A stretch of DNA of 64,000 nt from an uncultured Sphingomonas sp. (GTDB lineage Bacteria; Pseudomonadota; Alphaproteobacteria; Sphingomonadales; Sphingomonadaceae), in the NCBI RefSeq assembly GCF_937871615.1, contig NZ_CALMPA010000071.1:62001-126000 (forward strand), written 5' to 3'. Under the pieces are notes generated by a model. The model was not told where the DNA came from. It did not search any database and saw only the letters and a program-made list of their open reading frames with translations. The first letter of the stretch is position 1; each line of letters begins with the position of its first letter. Of the stretch, positions 59,812 to 64,000 are shown one piece after another. The position numbers and the translations under genes were made by a program.

Positions 59812-60666
59812 TTGCCCGCGACCGCTCGCCTCGCCCATGCCGCCGCCTCGCCACTCGGCGAGCGCAATTTCCGGCGGCTGGCCGCCTTCATCCACGATCA
59901 GGCGGGCATCAAGATGCCGGCGAACAAGAAGGCGATGCTGGAGAGCCGGCTTCGCCGCCGGCTCGACGCGACCGGCGCGCGGACGCTCGACGAATATTGC
60001 GATTTCCTATTCGCGGGCACCAATGCGGATCGTGAAAGGCCGCATCTCATCAACGCGGTGACCACCAACAAAACCGATTTCTTCCGCGAACCGGTGCATT
60101 TCACCTATCTGCGCGAAACATTGCTTCCCGCGCTCGCCGCGCGCGGCAGCCAGCCGGTCCGCGCCTGGAGCGCGGCCTGCTCGACCGGGCCGGAAGCCTA
60201 TACGATCGCCATGGTGCTCGACGATTTCGCCGCAGGCGGCGCCGGCCCCGCGTTCGGCATCCTTGCCACCGATATCGACACCGAGGTGCTGGCGATCGCC
60301 CGAGCCGGCATCTATCCGGCGCAATTGCTCGATCCCGTGCCGCCGTTGCTGCGGCACAAATATGTCATGTCGCCGAGGAACCCCGCGCGGCGCGAGGTGC
60401 GCATCGCCCCGGCTTTGCGCAGCGCGATCGGCTTCGCGCGGCTCAACCTGATGGACGATCATTATCCGATCGGCGCGCCGATGGACCTGATATTCTGCCG
60501 CAACGTGCTGATCTATTTCGATAAACCCACGCAGTTCCGCGTGGTGTCCCGCCTTACCGATTGCCTCGCCCCCGGCGGCCATCTGTTCCTCGGCCATTCG
60601 GAATCCATCACCGGGCTTGATCTGCCGCTGGAGCAGGTCGCCAACACCGTCTTCCGCCGGAGCTGA
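59812..60666 (+). CDS. cheR: Chemotaxis methyltransferase CheR (cluster 2)
   Basis: A 284-residue enzyme starting at TTG. The N-terminal domain has [32 protein letters not shown]. The SAM domain has [34 protein letters not shown] and [13 protein letters not shown]. In the first SAM motif the usual GEE is GPE, a conservative change. Confidence 0.93.
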   Translation: MPATARLAHAAASPLGERNFRRLAAFIHDQAGIKMPANKKAMLESRLRRRLDATGARTLDEYCDFLFAGTNADRERPHLINAVTTNKTDFFREPVHFTYLRETLLPALAARGSQPVRAWSAACSTGPEAYTIAMVLDDFAAGGAGPAFGILATDIDTEVLAIARAGIYPAQLLDPVPPLLRHKYVMSPRNPARREVRIAPALRSAIGFARLNLMDDHYPIGAPMDLIFCRNVLIYFDKPTQFRVVSRLTDCLAPGGHLFLGHSESITGLDLPLEQVANTVFRRS

Positions 60667-60670
60667 GCCG

Positions 60671-61741
60671 ATGATCCGCGTGCTCGTGATCGACGATTCC
60701 GCCAGCGTCCGCCAGACGATGACCCGCGTTCTGGAGGAAGACCCCGAGATCAGGGTGATCGCCGCCGCCGCCGATCCGTTCAGCGCGGCGCGGCACATCC
60801 AGGAGGAGGTGCCCGACGTCATCACGCTGGATGTGGAAATGCCGCGGATGGACGGCATCACCTTCCTGCGCAAGCTGATGCAGCAATGCCCGGTGCCGGT
60901 GGTGATGTGCTCATCGCTGACCGAAGACGGCTCGGAAACCCTGCTTCAGGCGATGGAGGCGGGCGCGGTGGATGTGATCCTGAAGCCAAGCATCGGCGTC
61001 GCGGATCATCTGATCGAACATAATATGCGGATTCGGGAGGTGGTGAAGGGCGCCGCGCGCGCGCGGGTCGGCAACCGGCCGAAGCCGCGCCCGATCGCCG
61101 CCGCCCCGCAGCAGCGGCTGACCGCCGACGCGGTGTTGCCCGCGCCCAATGGCAAGCCGATGAGCCGCACGACGGAAATGGTGGTGTGCATCGGCGCGTC
61201 GACCGGCGGGACCGAGGCGTTGCGCGCTGTGCTGGAGGTGCTGCCCGCCAATGCGCCCGGCATCCTTGTCGTCCAGCATATGCCCGAACGCTTCACCCGC
61301 GCCTTCGCCTCCCGGCTGGACGGGCTGTGCGAAGTGAGCGTGAAGGAAGCCGCCGATGGCGATCCGGTGCTGCGCGGGCATGTGCTGATCGCGCCGGGCG
61401 GTCGCCACCTGATGCTCCAGCGGCAGGGTGCGCGTTATCATGCGGTGGTGCGCGACGGGCCTCTGGTATCGCGCCATCGCCCGTCGGTCGACGTGCTGTT
61501 CCGTTCCGCCGCCCGATCGGCGGGATCGAACGCGATCGGCATCATCATGACCGGCATGGGCGACGATGGCGCGCGCGGCCTCCTCGAAATGAAGCAGGCG
61601 GGCGCGCGGACGTTCGCGCAGGATGAGGAAAGCTCGGTCGTGTTCGGTATGCCCAAGGAAGCGATAGCGCGCGGCGCCGCCGACCGGATCGTGCCGCTTG
61701 GCGATATCGCGCGGGAATTGCTCGCGGCGACCATGCGCTAG
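60671..61741 (+). CDS. cheB: Chemotaxis methylesterase CheB (cluster 2)
   Basis: A 356-residue protein with receiver ([12 protein letters not shown]; Asp in [12 protein letters not shown]) and methylesterase domain ([40 protein letters not shown]). It starts four bases after cheR and is the last gene of the second operon. Confidence 0.95.
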   Translation: MIRVLVIDDSASVRQTMTRVLEEDPEIRVIAAAADPFSAARHIQEEVPDVITLDVEMPRMDGITFLRKLMQQCPVPVVMCSSLTEDGSETLLQAMEAGAVDVILKPSIGVADHLIEHNMRIREVVKGAARARVGNRPKPRPIAAAPQQRLTADAVLPAPNGKPMSRTTEMVVCIGASTGGTEALRAVLEVLPANAPGILVVQHMPERFTRAFASRLDGLCEVSVKEAADGDPVLRGHVLIAPGGRHLMLQRQGARYHAVVRDGPLVSRHRPSVDVLFRSAARSAGSNAIGIIMTGMGDDGARGLLEMKQAGARTFAQDEESSVVFGMPKEAIARGAADRIVPLGDIARELLAATMR

Positions 61742-61783
61742 CCCATTTCAGTCCGCCGCCTGTGCCCCGGCGCGGATTTTCTT

Positions 61784-61791
61784 CCTATCAT
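61784..61791 (+). promoter_or_regulatory. CCTATCAT promoter element
   Basis: TTCTTCCTATCATGTGATGG lies 26 bases before the GTG of the receptor-like gene. It differs from CCTATAAT at one position. Confidence 0.5.
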
Positions 61792-61816
61792 GTGATGGTT
61801 CAGCCGGGAGGCAATT

Positions 61817-63535
61817 GTGTATTTCGCCAACAACATAACGGGCTCCGCCGAACCATGTTCGGCGCTGGAGAGCCTTGAAGCGGAATTGCGCGATCTGACA
61901 AGCAATCTCGACAGCCGGTTCGTGCGCGCCGGGCAGACGCTTGGCGAGGCATATGACATCGTGGAGCGGCTGATCGGCGGCCTCGACGGCGTGATTCACG
62001 CGCTGGACGAGGATGCCGCCAACGCCGCGATCGCGCGAATGCAGGCGACCGCCAGTCATCTGATGCGGATTCCCGAGCGGCAGGCGGCGCGCGCGGACGC
62101 GTTCGACACGATCCGCGCCATGAACGGCGCGATCGGGCAGCAGATGTGGAAGATCAACCGCCTGCTCAGCTTCCTCAGGATTTGCGGCCTGAACATCAAG
62201 ATCGCCGCCGCGGGCGCACAGGATTTCGCGGATTTCGCCGAGATCATCTTCGCCCGGATTGATCTGGGCGAGCGCGAGATCAGTGAGATCGGTCGCACCT
62301 CGGAGCGATTGCACGCGGGCATCGCCGGGGTGGAGGATGTGGAACATCGCCTCGCCGCCGAAAGCCGGCGCGTCGTGCCGGCGGTTCCGCAGAAGCTGAA
62401 CGCCGATGCCGACGCGCTCGCCCTTCACCAGCAGAATTCGAGCGCGCGCGCCACGCGCAGCGCGGAGGTGGCGCGTGCGCTGCGTGCGCCTGTCGCCGCC
62501 GCGATCGGCGCGATCCAGATCGGCGACATCACGCGGCAACGGCTTGAGCATGTGACGGACGGCATTCGCGCGGCGCGCGCGTTCCTGGCCGAACACCCCG
62601 ATATCGACACCGGCGCCGCAACCGCGATCCACGATCATGTGCTGGCGATGCTGGCGGCGCAGGCCGAAGATACCATTCGCGATATGGCGCGGGATTCGCG
62701 CGTGCTCACCGAAAGTATGCAGGCGATCAGCCCCGGCGTCGCGGCGCTGCTCGAACTCGCCGGCACCGCGGACGCTTCGCCCGAGGGCGTCGCCTTGTTC
62801 GAAACGGTGGAACGCAACATCCGCCAGGTCACCACGCTGACCAGCCAGTTGCATGAGGCCGATGCGCGATCGAGCCGGTTGGGCAACGACGCATCGGCGA
62901 CGGCGAACGATCTCGCGCGCCGCGCGCGGCATATCCATCGCATCACCAACGATGTGCAGCAGATGGCGTGGAACACCGATCTGCGCTGCCACCGCATGGG
63001 GGACGAGGGCCGCGCGCTTGCCAGCGTCGCGGGCGAAATCCGTGGTCTGGCAAACCAGCTCGAAACAATATCATCCGATATTTCCAGCCTGTTCGACCGG
63101 CTGGCGGACGCCGCCGCGGCGATCCGCGCGCCATGGGAGGACGTGCCCGATGCAGCCGGCGCGCTGACCGGATCGCTCGACTTTATCCGCACCGGCAGTG
63201 ATCGGTTGCAGGCCAGCCTCGCCGCATTGCGGCGCGATATCGAAACCGTGGCGCTTGTTCTCGACGGGATCGAGCGCGCGGTCGATTGCGAACAGCTTGT
63301 CGCCGATCTGTCGCGGATCGCCACCGGAATCGGCGCATTCGGCGCGGCGACCGATCCCGCGCGCGAAGATATCGCGCCGTTGCTGGACGAGTTGCTTCGC
63401 GGAATCGCCGCCACCTACACCATGACCCGCGAGCGCGAGGTTCATCGCCTGTTCGCCGCCGCCGAGGACGCCACCGACCCGGCCGGAACGGTAGAAGCGA
63501 TGGCCGAGGATGATTTCGACGACGGTCTGTTCTGA
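61817..63535 (+). CDS. Soluble receptor-like protein with CheZ-type D-x-x-x-Q motif
   Basis: A 572-residue protein starting at GTG (GGGAGG upstream). It has no membrane segment and is nearly all helical. Residues about 380-411 read MAWNTDLRCHRMGDEGRALASVAGEIRGLANQ, a degenerate match to the receptor hairpin tip ([28 protein letters not shown]). A more degenerate copy may lie at about 115-145. Between them, IGDITRQRLEHV carries D237-x-x-x-Q241, as in CheZ FQDLTGQ. The acidic end EAMAEDDFDDGLF recalls the CheY-binding tail of CheZ. It could be a phosphatase or adaptor docked in receptor arrays; this is inference. Confidence 0.7.
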   Translation: MYFANNITGSAEPCSALESLEAELRDLTSNLDSRFVRAGQTLGEAYDIVERLIGGLDGVIHALDEDAANAAIARMQATASHLMRIPERQAARADAFDTIRAMNGAIGQQMWKINRLLSFLRICGLNIKIAAAGAQDFADFAEIIFARIDLGEREISEIGRTSERLHAGIAGVEDVEHRLAAESRRVVPAVPQKLNADADALALHQQNSSARATRSAEVARALRAPVAAAIGAIQIGDITRQRLEHVTDGIRAARAFLAEHPDIDTGAATAIHDHVLAMLAAQAEDTIRDMARDSRVLTESMQAISPGVAALLELAGTADASPEGVALFETVERNIRQVTTLTSQLHEADARSSRLGNDASATANDLARRARHIHRITNDVQQMAWNTDLRCHRMGDEGRALASVAGEIRGLANQLETISSDISSLFDRLADAAAAIRAPWEDVPDAAGALTGSLDFIRTGSDRLQASLAALRRDIETVALVLDGIERAVDCEQLVADLSRIATGIGAFGAATDPAREDIAPLLDELLRGIAATYTMTREREVHRLFAAAEDATDPAGTVEAMAEDDFDDGLF

Positions 63536-63585
63536 CCGGACGATTCCAAACATCGCCCGGTTCGGGCGAACAGGCCGCGGCCTCT

Positions 63586-63593
63586 CCTATAAT
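63586..63593 (+). promoter_or_regulatory. CCTATAAT element upstream of the TorF-like gene
   Basis: CCTCTCCTATAATGGAAATA lies 36 bases before the ATG. It is the only copy found in front of a gene that is not obviously part of the flagellum. Confidence 0.6.
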
Positions 63594-63628
63594 GGAAATA
63601 TACTTCAACGCGCCGAAAGAAAACTTGT

Positions 63629-64000
63629 ATGCGTTTCGTCATTCCATCGGGGCTGGCCCCGTTTCTTTTGCTTTCTGCCCCCGCCGCGATGGCCGAGGAT
63701 GCGGCGCCCGCGTTCAAGGTTTCGGGCACCGCGACGCTCATCAGCGATTATCGCTTCCGCGGCATTTCGCAGACCGACAAGGCGCCAGCCGTCCAGGGGA
63801 CGATCGGGCTTTCGCACGATAGCGGCTTCTATATCGGCACCTGGGCGTCCTCGATCGACCTCGATCAGCACCACGGCCCCACCGAAGTCGATCTCTACGG
63901 CGGCTGGGCGCGGATGGTGTCGCCGCGCGACAGCGTCGATATCGCGATCGCTTACTACGCCTATCCCGGCCACAGCGGCGCGGTGCGCACCAACTTCATG
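63629..64000 (+). CDS. TorF-family outer-membrane protein, partial
   Basis: 124 codons are visible before the window ends. A signal peptide (MRFVIPSGLAPFLLLSAPAAMAE) is followed by the Gcw_chp/TorF pattern: FKVSGTATLISDYRFRGISQTDKAPAVQGTIGLSHDSGFYIGTWAS and EVDLYGGWAR. These proteins are beta-barrels of uncertain substrate, frequent in sphingomonads. It is preceded by a flagellar-type promoter element. Confidence 0.85.
   Translation, partial: MRFVIPSGLAPFLLLSAPAAMAEDAAPAFKVSGTATLISDYRFRGISQTDKAPAVQGTIGLSHDSGFYIGTWASSIDLDQHHGPTEVDLYGGWARMVSPRDSVDIAIAYYAYPGHSGAVRTNFM

Overview
The window is high-GC DNA (roughly two-thirds G+C by eye) from an alphaproteobacterium, most likely a Sphingomonas-like member of the Sphingomonadaceae. 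It holds an almost complete flagellar and chemotaxis supercluster. The alphaproteobacterial signature genes are FlbT, FlaF, FliX, FlbD, MotE and the FliM-linked DUF6468 protein. A TorF-type outer-membrane protein gene starts at the right edge. I saw no rRNA, tRNA or CRISPR array.

Layout. 1-4777 (minus): an unknown partial gene, a sigma-70-family factor, and flbT-fliI-fliJ-lytic transglycosylase. 4944-9279 (plus): flgE-flgK-flgL. 9369-14466: an unknown exported repeat protein with a small membrane protein, a divergent exported FliL-like protein, and fliL-fliM-DUF6468-motE (minus). 14582-19335 (plus): flgF-flgG-flgA-flgH, flagellin and two small unknowns. 19555-30337 (minus): flgD and fliK, with an IS110-family element (21523-22894) splitting fliK from its promoter and start codon; then flhA, flbD, fliN, fliF, fliH and fliG. 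30470-39173: a 927-residue axial/propeller protein and flgB (plus), flgI-flgJ-flgN-like (minus), fliX (plus), and flgC-fliE-fliQ-fliR-flhB (minus). 39294-40781 (plus): a second fliN, fliO and fliP. 40787-50022 (minus): a motor plus chemotaxis operon, motA-STAS-cheY-cheA-cheW-cheR-cheB-cheY-cheD-cheT-like-motB-fliL-like-PilZ. 50186-54054: flaF, one receptor and a regulator with two HTH domains. 54250-61741 (plus): a second chemosensory operon, STAS-cheY-cheA-cheW-mcp-cheW-cheR-cheB. 61817-63535: a soluble receptor-like protein with a CheZ-type motif.

How it works together. The genes supply the export gate (FlhA/FlhB/FliO/FliP/FliQ/FliR) and its ATPase (FliH/FliI/FliJ), the MS- and C-ring (FliF/FliG/FliM/FliN), rod, L/P rings, hook and filament, the stator (MotA/MotB plus accessory MotE and FliL proteins) and two signalling arrays. 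I do not find fliD, fliS, fliA, flgM, flhF or flhG, so they are elsewhere or absent.

The most unusual feature is regulatory. At least a dozen flagellar and chemotaxis transcription units are preceded by one short motif, CCTAYAAT, usually 25-55 bases before the start codon. Several also carry a 13-bp palindrome, GGCAR-TTT-YTGCC. No sigma-54 -24/-12 element was seen. The FlbD homologue keeps its DNA-binding helix-turn-helix, but its sigma-54 loop reads GAFPGA and it has lost the Walker B aspartate. I infer a rewired FlbD/FliX circuit that no longer works through sigma-54 and may use the local sigma-70-family factor instead.
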